From Chrysoperla carnea (Eukaryota; Arthropoda; Insecta; Neuroptera; Chrysopidae), in assembly GCF_905475395.1 (NCBI RefSeq), contig NC_058340.1, positions 70,844,181 through 70,908,180 on the forward strand: DNA of 64,000 nt, in the 5' to 3' direction. Below, in pieces: positions 23,082-35,695 of this stretch; position 1 is the first letter of the stretch, and each line of letters starts with the position of its first letter. The notes beneath the pieces were generated by a model. That model was given only the letters and a program-made list of their open reading frames with translations. It searched no databases and was not told the DNA's origin. The translations under genes and the position numbers were made by a program.

Positions 23082-25874
23082 TATATATAATTCCCAATTA
23101 TTGTCTGAAATAGAAATTTTCTTGAAAAATTCAACTTTCTCCATTTTACTTATCCTGCACACCTGTCTTTGCTGCACTAAATATTTTCCCACTCCTCTAA
23201 ATTGTAAACATATTCACCTATCGCAAGTAATTAAGATCTTTCAAGAAATCTTATCACAAAATTAGTGTTGTGATGAGCAAATGATTTTTTCCTCAATAAC
23301 GGTCCTGATATTTGACCTCACGATGCCAGTTTTATGTTACGATTAATTAAACAATGGCAAAGGGTTAAAAAAAATTGAAAAACAGCGGATATTTTAAATT
23401 ATTGATTATATACAAATTTTTAAAATAAACTTGAAATGGTACAAAAAAGGCTTTACATCACAAAGAGAAGTAAAAGTTGAATTTTTAATACATACCATAT
23501 ATATTTCACGTTTTTAGATTTTTTTTTGTATAAATCGATAACTTTTTTAATATTTTGGATAAATTTTTTTTGGTTTTCAATCCGCCATTTTATTAAAAGT
23601 GTATACGAATCTGCTTTTTGAAAAGCTTTTTATAACAAATATGACGGACCCACTTTCAATAACACAACATAAGTGTGATTGATATAATATTATAAAAATT
23701 TATTCCTTTGCAAAACGTAGCGTTTATAATTTTATGTATGAAAATCTTACTTTAATTTTTTAATTGCACAATATTTTTTAAAATTATAAATTATATCATT
23801 TTCTGTTACACAAAAATCACTCATTTTTTGTTGTTTGTTTGTTGATGAGAAAGTGGTGAGGAATAATTTGTTTTTTGTGTTCAAAAACTATGTTTAGTGG
23901 TCGTTTTCTTTCACTCTACTACCTTATTGATATGATCAAGTTCTATTCGCTGGCTGCTAGTCTAAAACGGTTGAATTGGTGTTTGTGTATTTGTGTGTTT
24001 GTGTATGACTGTTTTAACTTGTGTAAAATGCGCATGGCTGCGCGTATACTTGAAACATCCACATACACAGCACTACATTCAACTCTACATTTTTTGTGTT
24101 AATTTTTAACGTATTCTATACTTGGGTGTCTGTAAAGCTAGCCCGCTCCTTTGGATAAAGTTAATTTCAAAAAGAATTTGAAAAAAAAAAAAACAACTTT
24201 CAACGTATAGTTTGATGAGTTTTCCCTACTTGGCGGCAATTTTTTATTTGTGATTATTTCAAAGACAAGTGTTTTTCAAACTTTATTTTGATATTTTTGA
24301 TAATTTTTATGTATTTCCTTTTCTCTTGCAATTGCTCTTTCAGTAGAACAACGGCGAAAGACGATTCGCTCGAGTGTTTTCTTAGTATTCTGGCAAACTA
24401 ATTTTTGATTAAAATATTGAAATATACTTCAATTAGGAACTAGACGCATTTCGAATTTTTTAAATACCTCTATTAGTTCTAAAGTTATTGCAAAATAAAG
24501 GCCATCATGTGCCCATATCCCCACTTTATCGCTCATATCGGAGGAGACTTTAACAAGTAAGATGTTATCATTATTTAACGTCTTTGAAGGTGAATTGATT
24601 ATTGATAACTGGGAGTTGCAACATCGCCTGTTGGTGATAAGAATTCGTACTAATTAAAACAGGAAGTGGGCCCGTTTTCAGTAGTTCAAATTTAGACTAC
24701 CAGATGACAATGCCTGTACTTACTACTTTTGTAGGAAAATAAAAATATCATAGATAACTAAATAAAACCATTCAACGCAAGTTTTATTCTAGTTCAAATT
24801 CAGATCAATTTCAATACATGGGATTCTCTATCTATATGCTATTAAATGAGAAAGCCCCGCCAAATGGCGAGAATATTTCGTATTAATTGAAACAAGAACT
24901 GGACTCGTTTTTAGTAGTTCCAATTTAGACTACCAGGTTACTTACCAAATGTAAGATATTGTCATAGCTTTTGAGCTATAATCTAAAATAATTTCGATTA
25001 ATTTATAATTAAAATCAGGGAATCTCTACAAATTTAAAAAGAGTCAACTTTACACAGTCTTTTAATAAGTTTTTAATACAAAATGGCCGCTTTACATTAA
25101 AATAGATTAATTTATTATATACTTTCAAATTTAAATAAATTTTTATTGCAATAAAAAAAAAAAATTAGTAATAATTATTTTATTAAACGGTCTCTTTATT
25201 TCATCTTCAATAAAGAACGATTTTTTTATTTTTTTTAAATCAAGAAGATTGAATACAAGTTACCCAAAACGACATGTCATATACATACATTTTGTAGTTA
25301 TGCGATCTGTATGTTATGTATTATAAAACTTGCAACATTGGATCATTCCAACATGATTTAGTAGGGGTGTATGGTATATAATATGGTTTAGTTTGTTTGT
25401 TCGGATATTATTTCTTGTTCATTGATGTATTATGTTTCCATATTCATGTATACGTGTGCGATAATACTTTTTGTATACCTGTAGATAGAACAGGGTACCA
25501 AGGTAGTACCACTGTGTTTATAACTTTATACAGCTGACTGCAAGATTTTTATTTACCTGTTTTTATAATAAAACATAACAAATGCAGTTTTTACCTTTCT
25601 GAGTAATTCTGTTATTTCTTATTTCTTATTAATTTTGATTTTTTTTGTATCCGTTGCTTTTGTATTGGGAATTTTTGAAAGTAAGTAGGCAAAAAAAGGT
25701 TGCTTTAGTGTCAAGGGAAAATTTATAGAGTAGGATGTCTTCCGTAGGTGGATGAAAGGTTGGTTAATTTTTAAACTGATTCAAAACAATAAGAATGGTT
25801 TTTCGAGTCGTTGTTTCTAAGTTTTTATACTCTGTGATATGAAGTTTGTAACGCATAGAAATATTGATGCTGTT
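23082..25874. other. Intron sequence with one weak local duplication
   Basis: Mostly featureless AT-rich DNA. Around 24640-24715 and 24875-24950 there are two related segments (CGTACTAATTAAAACAGGAA against CGTATTAATTGAAACAAGAA, each followed by a CAGTAGTTC or TAGTAGTTC block and TTTAGACTACCAG), an old tandem duplication of about 230-bp period. No genes seen. Confidence 0.45.
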
Positions 25875-26300
25875 AACAACTTTAGTGTAGGTGCTCATAA
25901 AATTACCTAATTAGCACCTTCCTGTTTGTCCGTCTGTCTGTCTGACTGTCTATGAACACAATAACTCTAAAACGAAAAAAAAAAAATATCAAGCTGAAAT
26001 TTCTATAGATGAGTAATATGTCGATGGGTCCGTCGGACCCATTTACGTATCCATCTTATAAACCGTTAAGGATAGAACAAAATCATCTAATTAATTCATT
26101 TCCGGTTGTCCGTCCGTCTGCCTGTAAACACGCTAACTCAAAAATGAAAAGAAATTTTCAGCTGAAATTTTTATAAGGGGCTCAAGACGTAAAAAGTTAA
26201 ATAACCAACACAGGTCAAGGTTTTGGGTCCGTATGACCCATCTTATGAACCGTTAGAGATAGAACAAAAGTTTAGATGTAAAAATGTTTCTACTCTTTTG
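25875..26300 (+). repeat. Dispersed (GTCT)-core repeat, copy 1 (two tandem partial units)
   Basis: Two partial units lie head to tail. Each carries a GTCCGTCTGTCTGTCTG-type run, then AACTC(T)AAAA-CGAAAA, ATCAAGCTGAAATTT, GGGTCCGT-GACCCAT and AACCGTTA-GATAGAACAAAA. The same order is found at 33115-33680, 36185-36605 and 48705-49270, with a shorter piece at 44725-44860. No ORF is conserved between copies. Confidence 0.75.
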
Positions 26301-26753
26301 ATCTCAAAGCTAGAAGGTTTTTTAGACCTGCCAGGCTCTTTTCATGTGTGCTAAAATATTTTTATTTAAGCATACCAACTTTAGAAAACTTATCTGAAAA
26401 GTTGTAAAATCCTAATATATTAGACGCGTCGAAACACTTATTGCATTCCTGGCCTCAGCCGTAGACAGATTAGATGTTTTTAATTTTAAAACCATAACCA
26501 GAGACAAGACATATTATAATTAGCAAAGCAGTGAGTGCATCGAATCTAAACTAATTCAATTCAAATAGTTATTTTTGTATTCAACCTTGATCTATTGATT
26601 TGAATTTTTTATTTTATGTTGCATTACGAGAATCAATTTTAAGTTGATAATAAATTACATCAGGTCATATTTTATAATAGATTTCATTTCAATCTTGTCT
26701 TTCATAATGGTTTCATTATACATACCATAATATATACCCCAGTTTATTTTATA

Positions 26754-26952
26754 CTAGCAGTTACTCGCCCGTTTCGTTGCAAAATCGAAATCGTTGCTAA
26801 TATCTTTATAAATTATAGTCTATCTGTTATTCTGATGTATGAGCTATATTATTGTAAAGTTTCATTAAAATCCACCCAGTAGTTTTTGCGTGAAAGAGTA
26901 AGAAACATCCAGACATCCATACTCATAAACTTTCACGATTATATAGAGAAGA
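26754..26952 (-). mobile_element. Short non-autonomous Helitron-like element
   Basis: Read on the minus strand it begins TCTTCTCTATATAATCG after an A. It contains GGATGTTTCTTACTCTTTCACG and AATGAAACTTTACAATAATA in common with 15203-15620. It ends in ACGGGCGAGTAACTGCTAG followed by T. It is about 199 bp, with no coding sequence. The shared internal block and identical CTAG|T terminus tie the two copies together. Confidence 0.6.
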
Positions 26953-27039
26953 TAATGATTCTGGATAAAGTGTTGAACATTTGATTTATGCAGAATTAGC
27001 TTTGGGAAGGTTTGAATCATGGCAAAATACATTTTAGGA

Positions 27040-27760
27040 AGATCAACGTTTGGGGTTAAATCTTGCAAATAAATTTTAAAGCAATTATCCTCAACCGATT
27101 GAGCTTAAATTTTGCATACACGTTTAGTTTCGGTGACAATGAAAGATGGCGAACTAGTTATTTTTATGTACTTCTACGATGTGAGTATTAAATGAAACAT
27201 TTTCTTGTGAGGAATGCGAATTACATGGTTTTTCCATCGCTTTCACCATATTTGATATAAATACGCTATTTTTAAATTAAATCAAAATAAAAAACTTTTT
27301 CAAGGACAAGCTTTTATTGTACTAAAAGTAGAAAATAATTATTTCTATGAAACACTCATGCATGATTATTTGTAAAAAGCTTGATGCGTTACGAATTATC
27401 CTTAATATTTTAAATTGAGCGTCCCTAGCTTTTATAAATAGTCATGTACGACTATTGATGACTCATGAAATTATTTTCTACTTTTTAGTTCAATAAAAAC
27501 TTGTTCTTTAAAAAGTATTCTCCATTAATTTTTTTTCAGCTATAATTATTTCTATGAAACACTCATGCATGATTATTTGTAAAAAGCTTGATGCGTTACG
27601 AATTATCCTTAATATTTTAAATTGAGCGTCCCTAGCTTTTATAAATAGTCATGTACGACTATTGATGACTCATGAAATTATTTTCTACTTTTTAGTTCAA
27701 TATAAACTTGTTCTTTAAAAAGTATTCTCCATTAATTTTTTTTCAGCTATACCATTATGG
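27040..27760. repeat. Fold-back repeat containing a near-perfect 207-bp tandem duplication
   Basis: Units 27336-27542 and 27543-27749 are identical by eye except one base (AATAAAAAC against AATATAAAC). Each unit itself contains mirrored blocks (CTAAAAGTAGAAAATAATT against its complement near the unit end; AAAGCTT with CTAGCTTTTATAAATAG), so the unit is most of a fold-back element. A related single copy is at 51030-51480. The upstream part (27090-27290) also matches that copy at low identity. Confidence 0.8.
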
Positions 27761-29295
27761 ATATCTTAGAAATTTTACTAAACATTTCTAGCTAAGGAAC
27801 CATACTAACCCGGAATCATTTATAAAAATATATTTATATAATATAAAAAAAAAAACGTGTGCGTATGTTTTACAAAATATTTATCAACAAAATTTTTGTC
27901 TGGTTACTCAACACGTGACTAAAGAAATTAACTAACTTTATATCTTTGTTTATGAGTGGTTAAAGCTATTTATCCTTGTGTATAAAATTACTTGTAAACA
28001 AATATAACTGCTTTCCTTTTGCACTTAACATACCATTTGAAGTGATATCATTTTGATATGAATTGAGATTTAGCTGTAGTTTGACATGTTATCGTCATTG
28101 GTACTCACTTATTCTTCAATCAAAGATAAATAGAGAAAATGTTTTGATTTATTTTTGGTATTATTGATGTATTTGCTTTGAAGAAGTATCGAAAAGAATT
28201 TCTTCGCTCGTCCTTTGATCTTGGACGCCAAGTTCAGACTGTAGGTACTTGATAATGTTTTCATGTAACTCATAAATCGTATCTATTAACTGAGTCATCT
28301 CATGATGTCTTATTTTTGAAGCACAGTCGTATATATCTTAACGAGCAATTCTTGTGTATGTATGTATAAATTTCATCTCGGAAACGGTTCTAACGGTTTT
28401 GATGAAAATTTATATACAGGTAGTATTTAAGTAAGTCCATATGCAAAGCAAAGTACCATGTAGAAAACACCATAAATCAAATAATATATCTAATTTACTG
28501 TCATTGTAAACATGATCATATATAAATAGAATTAGTGGCTTCTCGAAAAGGAAAACCTGTTCAAATTAAGGTAATTATGTTTTTCGGCAAAGCAATGATA
28601 AGTCGATCTCCCAAATACACTCAGTGTCACAAAAATCGCACGGTTTTGCATAGAGATGTATACTAAAATTTGCGTTTTTTTGTGACACAGAGATATTCTT
28701 TAAAATAAAAGGAAAGTACATGTTAATATTCGCGATATTAATTTTGAAACATACATTTTTTATAATTGTATTTATTAATATATCTACAAAAAAAACTTAT
28801 CTACTATTATCTGTATCTATGTTTATTGATTTATTATATTTTATATGAACATAATTGAACTATAGACTGAACTTTAGAGAAGCCATTTTAAAATTTTAAA
28901 CAATATAATCAAAGTATAGATACATTCAGTCGGTTACTATACAAATTTTATCATTATTATTCAAATTAGATAGTAATTATTTAAGTTTTGTAATTCTAAG
29001 AATTATTTTTGGGAATTTTTTTGTTGTATACATTTGAAAAGTATTTAAACAATTTGCAATTGTTAAAGTTTTTAATTTTCTGATGAAGTTATTGCTGTTA
29101 GTTCAAAAATTAAAATTAAACAACATTAAAAATCGTAAAACTATTTCCTCCCTCCTTAGTACGCGATTTATAGGTACCTCCATCACTTTTCATAAATCTA
29201 TTTATGCAGTCGGGTTTTTAGAGTTGAACGATCTAGTCTTTGAATATGGAAGTCATTGGAAATATACATTTTATAGACAAATATAGATCAACGTA
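27761..29295. other. Intron sequence, one tiny inverted repeat
   Basis: This is AT-rich spacer. At 28618-28690 a 75-bp segment is bounded by CAGTGTCACAAAAA and TTTTTTTGTGACACAGAG, a possible minimal inverted-repeat element. No gene seen. Confidence 0.4.
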
Positions 29296-29510
29296 TGTTA
29301 CAATGTTATCGCAATATTTGGATCGATTTTAGTCCGTATCTCAAAAACTATTCGACCAGTCATCAAATGCAGCCGATTTTTGTACTTTTTGGGTCAAAAT
29401 ACCTTATATACTGAATTTTATCGAAATTGGAATTAAAACAAATTTCTCGATTTTTCGATCGAAAAAACCGTAAAAAAATTTTTGTTTTGGAATTTGATGA
29501 AACTTGTGTC
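29296..29510 (+). repeat. Dispersed repeat related to the 52 kb tandem repeat
   Basis: It contains TCGCAATATTTGGATCG, TTTTAGTCCGTATCTCAAAA, CAGTCATCAAATGC, TTTTTGTACTTTTTGGGTCA and ACTGAATTTTATCGAAATT in the same order as the units at 52028-52460. An inverted copy is at 2215-2450. Non-coding. Confidence 0.7.
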
Positions 29511-29970
29511 TCATTTAATTAACAATTTTATTTTATTTTTATGAACAAGGGTGATTGATTTTTGATAAAGGATACAATAAATTAAAATAATAGACTATGG
29601 TTAGCGTTCAGTTTTCAGCTCAATATAAAAATAATAATTCAATAAATTTTTGAATAAATTATTATCAAGTTATATGTAAACACATGACAAATACATTGAA
29701 GGCCATTACCAATGTTCGTCCAATCCTCAATACAATAACAAACCAATTACAAATAACGGACTCCATTGGTCACTGGAAAGTCTTTCAATTGACAGATGTC
29801 AGATAGTCCAAACCTAGGTATGTTTATAAACAAAATACGTCATCTTATTTTTATGACATTTTTTTTTTATACAAAAAAACTAAATTTTTTATAATATTTG
29901 GAAATTTATTGAGAAATTTATTGGACAGGGAATTTTTTGTGCTAACATTTTATTGTTCTTGCTTTATTAA

Positions 29971-31600
29971 GGATGTATGAGCATGGTAGTGGGGGCACAA
30001 ATTTAAAAATAGATATTTTCAATTTTGATGATAAATTTATATTATTACTTGACGATATAAGACGAAAAGTAAGAATAAAATTTTTCGATATTTGGCTTAA
30101 TTTTCAAAATATCGAAAATTGAAAATTTTGTTTAATTATTTAGCTTTCGATATTTCGAAAACCAAGACACATATCGAAAAATTTTATTCTTATTTTTCGT
30201 CTACATTCATGAAGTTATAACAAAATTCATCATCAAAGTTGAAAATAAGATAAAAATAATTTCAACCCTTAATCTACCTTGCTCTTACATTCCTTATATG
30301 GACGGAGACACTTAGTTTTTTTCTTTTCTAATTCATTGCTAATATGTTTACTTTCTATTAAAAAGTTTTTTTTAAAATTTGTTTTCATTCATTCCAAATG
30401 AAAATTATCAAAAACTTCCAAAATATGTCGTTTTTTGAGATTCCTCCATAAGAGCCAATGTATTTTATATCGATTTTTAATGACTTTTTTCTTAAAAATT
30501 TGCACGGTTATCTAAGCTGAAATTTTAACCACATATTCTTTGAGTAAAAAACTACCTACAAACAAATTTTGAGCCCTTAAATCAAACATTGTTGTCCAGT
30601 GGCGGATTTACCAGCAGGCTGAGTAGGCTGGAGCCTAGGGCGGCAAATTTTAAGAGGCGGCAAATTTAGTTCATAAATTTTTTATTTCGATTGATAAAAT
30701 TTAGAAAAAATTATAATACACACACAAAATACGAATTTCAAAAATTATAGAGGAATTAAAATATTCAACAAAAACCGAAATATAGTCCTATATACAGTGC
30801 TAAATAATAAATATCTCAAAATCTCTGCATAAACAATTGCTAAACGCTTTTGATTATAATGTAATGATCATGAATTTTTAGAATATCGCAATAGCGATTC
30901 CATATTATAGTCGAAATTTAGTTATTTTTACATATTTTCTTCACTGATAATTACTATAATTTTTTCTCCGTGTACCTAATAATTATGAGATCTCCTTACA
31001 CAATTCAATCCAGAGCTCTCTTGTGCATAGAGTCAGAGCTAATAAACAAGATTTCGTACGACGATATAATAAATGATTTTGCGAATTCAAAGTGTCGCAA
31101 AATAGTATTGTAATGCTTTTATAATTTGACTTGAATTATAATACTAACAAATAATTAAGAAAGGATATATTTATTGTGTTGTTTTGTAACTGTAAGTGTA
31201 ATAATAAATATTTATCAACGTTCGCCAAATATAGATTTTTTGTGTAAGCTTTATTCCTATTACATAAGTATTGTATAGTTTTAACACATACCTTAACTTA
31301 CTTTAAAATTGGTACATGTTTGAGATATTTTTTGCATAAAATATTGTTTTTTGATAATTCTTTGCTGTAAAAATAATCAAGGATCTAACACGGTACCATA
31401 GTTCTCGATGAAACTAACCATACGGGAAAAGTTGATGTAATGAGGATAATGGAGCACAAATCATAAAGTTGCAATTTTATTGATAGATAATTGATATGAT
31501 TGTGAACTAAGATATCAAAATTTAGAGGCGGCAAAAATTGAATAGCCTACGGGCGGCAAATCTCTAAATCCGCCACTGTTGTTGTCATGCTCATACATCC
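29971..31600. mobile_element. TTAA-flanked inverted-repeat element, copy 1 (with hAT insertion)
   Basis: Both ends carry GGATGTATGAGCATG in inverted orientation (16 bp on the left, one change at the last base on the right), and TTAA lies immediately outside each end (29967-29970 and 31601-31604). A second copy at 36671-37264 has the same layout. Inside are mirrored blocks around TAAGAATAAAATTTTTCGAT that would fold. TTAA target duplication is characteristic of piggyBac-like and a few other superfamilies; no transposase is present. A complete hAT element splits this copy at 30597-31578. Confidence 0.8.
30597..31578. mobile_element. Non-autonomous hAT element with 8-bp target duplication
   Basis: The terminal inverted repeats are CAGTGGCGGATTTA (14 bp, perfect). 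The flanking 8-mer TTGTTGTC occurs directly on both sides (30589-30596 and 31579-31586). The element is 982 bp with no transposase ORF, so it would need a helper. It sits within the TTAA element; the paralogous copy at 36671-37264 shows the uninterrupted site with a single TTGTTGCC. Confidence 0.9.
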
Positions 31601-31604
31601 TTAA

Positions 31605-32267
31605 GTACTTGGAAAGTGGGAAATAAGCTTTCAAGATAGCTCTAAAACAAAGAGTAAAAAACGTGTCGATACAATCTGACTATTCGAGTTTCAATATTGA
31701 CCACTCTATTCGCCTTTCTATTATGAATTAGAAAGTATACAAAATTTAAAAAAGGTGTTTTTCCACAAATTTTAAGTTTTTCGACAAATGTAACTTACCT
31801 TAAAATTGCATGGAAAAAACCCAGCGCTATTCTAACGATTAGTGGTTTGGAAAAAACGATATTTTGTGGTTTCATATAAATCACAAGTGAGTTACCGTAG
31901 ATCGTGGTTTGCCGTAGAAACCAAATTTGTTAATTGCACAAGGTTCCACGTAGGAGAATTATATCAATTTTACTGTTCTAATTTTTTTTTAACACAAATT
32001 TAAATATATAAGTTAGTATAAAAAAAAATTTAGTTTGCTCTTTCAACTTTGAATAAAACAGGATGTTGATAATTAACATGTACACGTCAATTAATAGAAA
32101 CGTTTTTAGGATACAGTATCAAAATTTATATGTACCTTATTTTTAATCGAAGAATTTTATCACCAGTGTGACAAATAAACGATAAATACATTATGCTGCA
32201 TTTAAGATGAAGACACCATCATATTTTAATTATTTATAGAAATATCGATTTGAAATTTTGCAGTCAT
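31605..32267. other. Intron sequence, nothing recognised
   Basis: AT-rich spacer between the TTAA element and the LINE fragment. No ORFs or repeats that I can assign. Confidence 0.4.
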
Positions 32268-32590
32268 GCAGAGTATTGGCTGGGCGGCAAGCATGCTGAA
32301 CGCTTAGGCCTGGCAGTGTATCACGACTACTGCAGGAGCTGTCACAGTGATGACGAGAAGGAGACAATGCCTCATCTTCTCTGTCACTGCCCAGCTTTGG
32401 TCATCTCTTTGACGACCTCTTCGACCTAAAGTCAGTCGACGTCAAAGCCTTCCTGCTGTTCTTAAACAGCTCCAAATGGTTCATGGAGTAGTGGCCAGGG
32501 ATGGGCCAACCCTTTTACGATATCACAACGGACCCTATGGTCTAAGTGTGTCCCACCCCAGGACAGCCACTCCGACCTAACCTTGCTAGA
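32268..32590 (+). mobile_element. 5'-truncated LINE 3' end (R1/jockey-like)
   Basis: The reading frame shows WLGGKHAERLGLAVYHDYCR, then SCHSDDEKETMPHLLCHCPAL, the zinc-knuckle-like C-terminal motif that follows RNase H in insect non-LTR retrotransposons. A one-base shift then opens HLFDDLFDLKSVDVKAFLLF, which ends in a stop at about 32491. The GC-richer 3' UTR (ACAACGGACC through CCGACCTAACCTT) ends the element near 32583. The sharp GC change at both sides marks its borders. Confidence 0.75.
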
Positions 32591-33114
32591 CTTGTTTCCA
32601 TTGTTTAATCCACTTCAATACTTAGCCTTAAAGCCTTAAATTACTTCAAGGTTTTAAGGCCGAATACGTCCATGTAGAATCGAGAATAAAAAAGAGAATT
32701 GTTTTAAGGAAGCGGGCAGGTAACGGCTAGTTGTTTAAAAAGTATCTGTTTTTTTTAATTATTGAGAATATTTGTACAACCAATTCTTTGTCTCTGTTTT
32801 CTTTGTGTGCTTGATGGAGTACAAAGAGATGAGAATATGCCTAAAAATAAATACGTGTTTCTCATTAAAAAAATATTAATTCAAAAAAAAAAAAAAAAAA
32901 AAAAAAAACACTACAAAGAAGTACTTTCACTTGTGGTGGTCTTAAAAAAATATTTAAAATTAGAACAAGGATATTTTTACTATCTGTGTAAAATCTATAT
33001 TTTAAAAAATTATTTCCCCTTAACCTTTAAATAATTAGAACACTTTTTATTTCAAATATTTTAATTAGTTCTTCGTCTTCACTTATGTTTTAACACAAAT
33101 ATATCCATTTTACT
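32591..33114. other. Spacer with a 26-base poly-A run
   Basis: The only feature is a run of 26 A at 32883-32908 followed by CACTACAAAG. The ORF spanning it is an artefact of the homopolymer (poly-Lys). Confidence 0.45.
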
Positions 33115-33680
33115 ATTTTTTACTTCAATATCTAGAATATAAATATAACAAGTGAAAACAAACAATTGACTAAGTTAATTGTTAAAATACCATGTACTGT
33201 GTTGATTACTCTGTCACATTACACATACATACATGTCACACATATATAACTGATATTCCCATATAATACATACTATACAATTTACACATAATTTGCGCTC
33301 TCACGGGTAAACAGTGATGTTTACGAAAAAATGTTTCAAACAAAAGTTGTTTATTTTTTTATTAGGAACATTTTATCTCTAACGGTTTACAAGATAGGTC
33401 CGTCGGACCCAAGACCCAATTGACCTATGTTGCTCATTTACGAACTTGACCTCACTTTTTACGTCCTAAGCACGCTATAAAAATATCAACTTGATATCTC
33501 TTTTCGTTTTTGCGTAACCGTGATGACAGACGGATACTCAGACGACAGACAGACAGACAACCGGAAATGGAGTAATTAGGTGATTTTATAAACACCTATA
33601 CCAAAATTTAGTTCATAGCATCAATATTTTTAAGCGTTACAAATTTGGGATTAAACTTAGTATACCTTAGTATATTTCAT
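33115..33680 (-). repeat. Dispersed (GTCT)-core repeat, copy 2
   Basis: This is the longest minus-strand copy. From left to right: AAGTGAAAACAAACAATTGA, ACGGGTAAACAGTGATG, ACGAAAAAATGTTTCAAACA, TCTAACGGTTTACAAGAT, GGTCCGTCGGACCCAAGACC, TTGCTCATTTACGAACTTGA, a GACAGACAGACAGACAACCG run, and AGCGTTACAAATTTGGGA. The order mirrors the copy at 48705-49270. Confidence 0.8.
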
Positions 33681-34442
33681 AAACATGGTATAATAAATCC
33701 GATGTCATTATAGACCAACAGAACGTCATGGTAGACCAATACCTAGCTCGAAAAATGAGCCGGAACTCTAATCTGAAACGCCACTCAAAATGAATTACAA
33801 ATTCACAAAGAGCCGACAATTTGATTTACGTAAACATCTCTTTATACCAAATTTGATCTGTATATGGATGTAACGTGATCATCGTAACATTTTTTTTTTT
33901 AATTGAACGTGACATGACGAAAGGTTTTAATTATTTTATTTTTAAAACTAATATCTTCCGCAATGATATTTAATTTGTTTTTATTTGCTAGACGTTAAGA
34001 AATAATTGGAGCTTAAAAATTTATTTATAAAATTTGACGAACTACAAATATATTATTTACGGAAAATAAGATTAGCATTGAATTTATCTTCATTGGAAAA
34101 TTTTTTTTATAATCGAAATATTGAATTAAATTTGTATAAAAAAAAGCATTTATGTAAATAGAAATAATTTTTGCAACTACGTGACTTGTCTACAAATTTC
34201 AAGTAGGTATCTAAATTTATCATTATGAACTGTATAATTATCTTTTATTTAACTTTTAATAAAATTATGAAAAAAAAAATTAATCCAGTCAAAATGACCT
34301 AAAATACATGCCTAAAATATTAGCATGCCTGCTGAAACACTTAGTACAATGAACACGGTGATCAGTTTCATCTACGTTTTCACTTAATTCTTCCAAAAAT
34401 AGTCAAGCTGTTTTCTAAAATAAACGTTTTTAGAAAACAAAA
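33681..34442. other. Intron sequence, nothing recognised
   Basis: AT-rich spacer with no ORF or repeat I can name. Confidence 0.4.
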
Positions 34443-34740
34443 CTTTTTCTTTTTTAACCCCCGAACTAAAAAAGGGGTGTTATAAGTTTGATCGCTATGT
34501 GTGCCTGTCTGTCTTTGAAATCGTAGCGCCTAAATGGTTGAACCGATTTTGATTTTTTTGGTTTCGTTGAAAGATAATTTAATGAAGAGCGGTCTTAGCT
34601 ATTCAAGTTCAAATTTAGGATTCCGTACCCGAAAGGACTAAAAATTGGCGATGATTTCCCTAATCGGCTCAGTTTGGAAAAGGCAATTTAATGCAAAGTA
34701 TTCTTAGATATGTTTCAAAATTTGTCGGGGATTTTTAAAT
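34443..34740 (+). repeat. Widespread insect repeat with CCCCCGAAC ... GGGGTGTTATAAG head
   Basis: It begins TTTTTTAACCCCCGAAC and GGGGTGTTATAAGTTTGAT, then GTCTGTCTTTGAAATCGTAG and TGAACCGATTTTGATTTTTT. This combination recurs in many insect genomes as a dispersed repeat. A fragment in the opposite orientation lies at 36606-36643, directly abutting another repeat copy. No ORF. Confidence 0.6.
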
Positions 34741-35695
34741 TTTGTAAATATCATATACTTATTGAATATTTTTAAATCCTCTCACTTGCAGTATGTTTCC
34801 TTTATTACAATAAAAGCCAAGAAGTTTTTAACGAGATTTTATGTGCAAATAGATATTCGTAAAGTTTTCCTAACTTATATTTATAGATAATAGGATTCTT
34901 TATTTGTACATTCCACTACGAAATCAGTTTGTAGGGGTGTGGAGGGAGCTTGCTTGTTGTTATGAAACAACAAGAATTAAATATTCAGAATTACAAAAAC
35001 AATAAACAGAGAATGTTGTCATACATAAATAATTATGTCATCACTTATCATATACATATTATTATTTATTTTGAATTAAAAAGTAAATATTTTTGTACCT
35101 GAGTTAAGCTATAGGAAATGATTATTACATTATTTTATTCCTTACTACTCCATTATTAATGAGAGAGATCTGCTTGTTTACTTATTTATAAGATAACTAA
35201 AGATTTTAATTAATTTTATGAGAGTTGTTATTTGTGGTCTACTTAGATACTAACTTTTTGTTGTTTGTCAACATATTAAAAGTTTTATTAATAATTTTCA
35301 TTTAAACTTTTTCTATCTCATCGAAGAAAATAAATTAGATAAGATAGTTTTTCTTTATACTTTTCATTATTACATTTATTAGGAAAGTATAAATATAATT
35401 ATAAAATGTTTTACAAATAATATTTCTCTCTTGGATCATAGAATGGACGTGTTTATTCAATTTAAAGTAGTAGTTCACAAGCTTTTTTTACTCATAAACT
35501 CCTTGTCCGTTTATTCTGTTAAACTCAATATTGTAGCAACCGCTGTGACCCGATGTTCTTCTTGAATCATCTTTTAAGACAGTTTAATCATGAAATGGTT
35601 TTCCTGAGGATTTCAATAAAATGAAATGTAATAAAAATTATTCTTCGCAAAAAACAACTTATAAATTTGCAGTTATGTGCTTATATTGAGTATAT
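34741..35695. other. Intron sequence, nothing recognised
   Basis: Very AT-rich spacer before the duplicated 393-bp segment. No feature seen. Confidence 0.4.

Noticed and set aside
23011..23265. 84-residue ORF MTFFLKMQNKEIYK
   Set aside because: Its first part is the right arm of the large fold-back element and the rest is AT-rich chance sequence.
27500..27750. TTTTTTTTCAG at the ends of the 207-bp units as splice acceptors
   Set aside because: No open coding sequence follows either copy, and the signal is part of the tandem repeat.
32762..33034. 90-residue ORF with a signal-peptide-like start
   Set aside because: It runs through a 26-base poly-A encoding poly-Lys and has no family resemblance.
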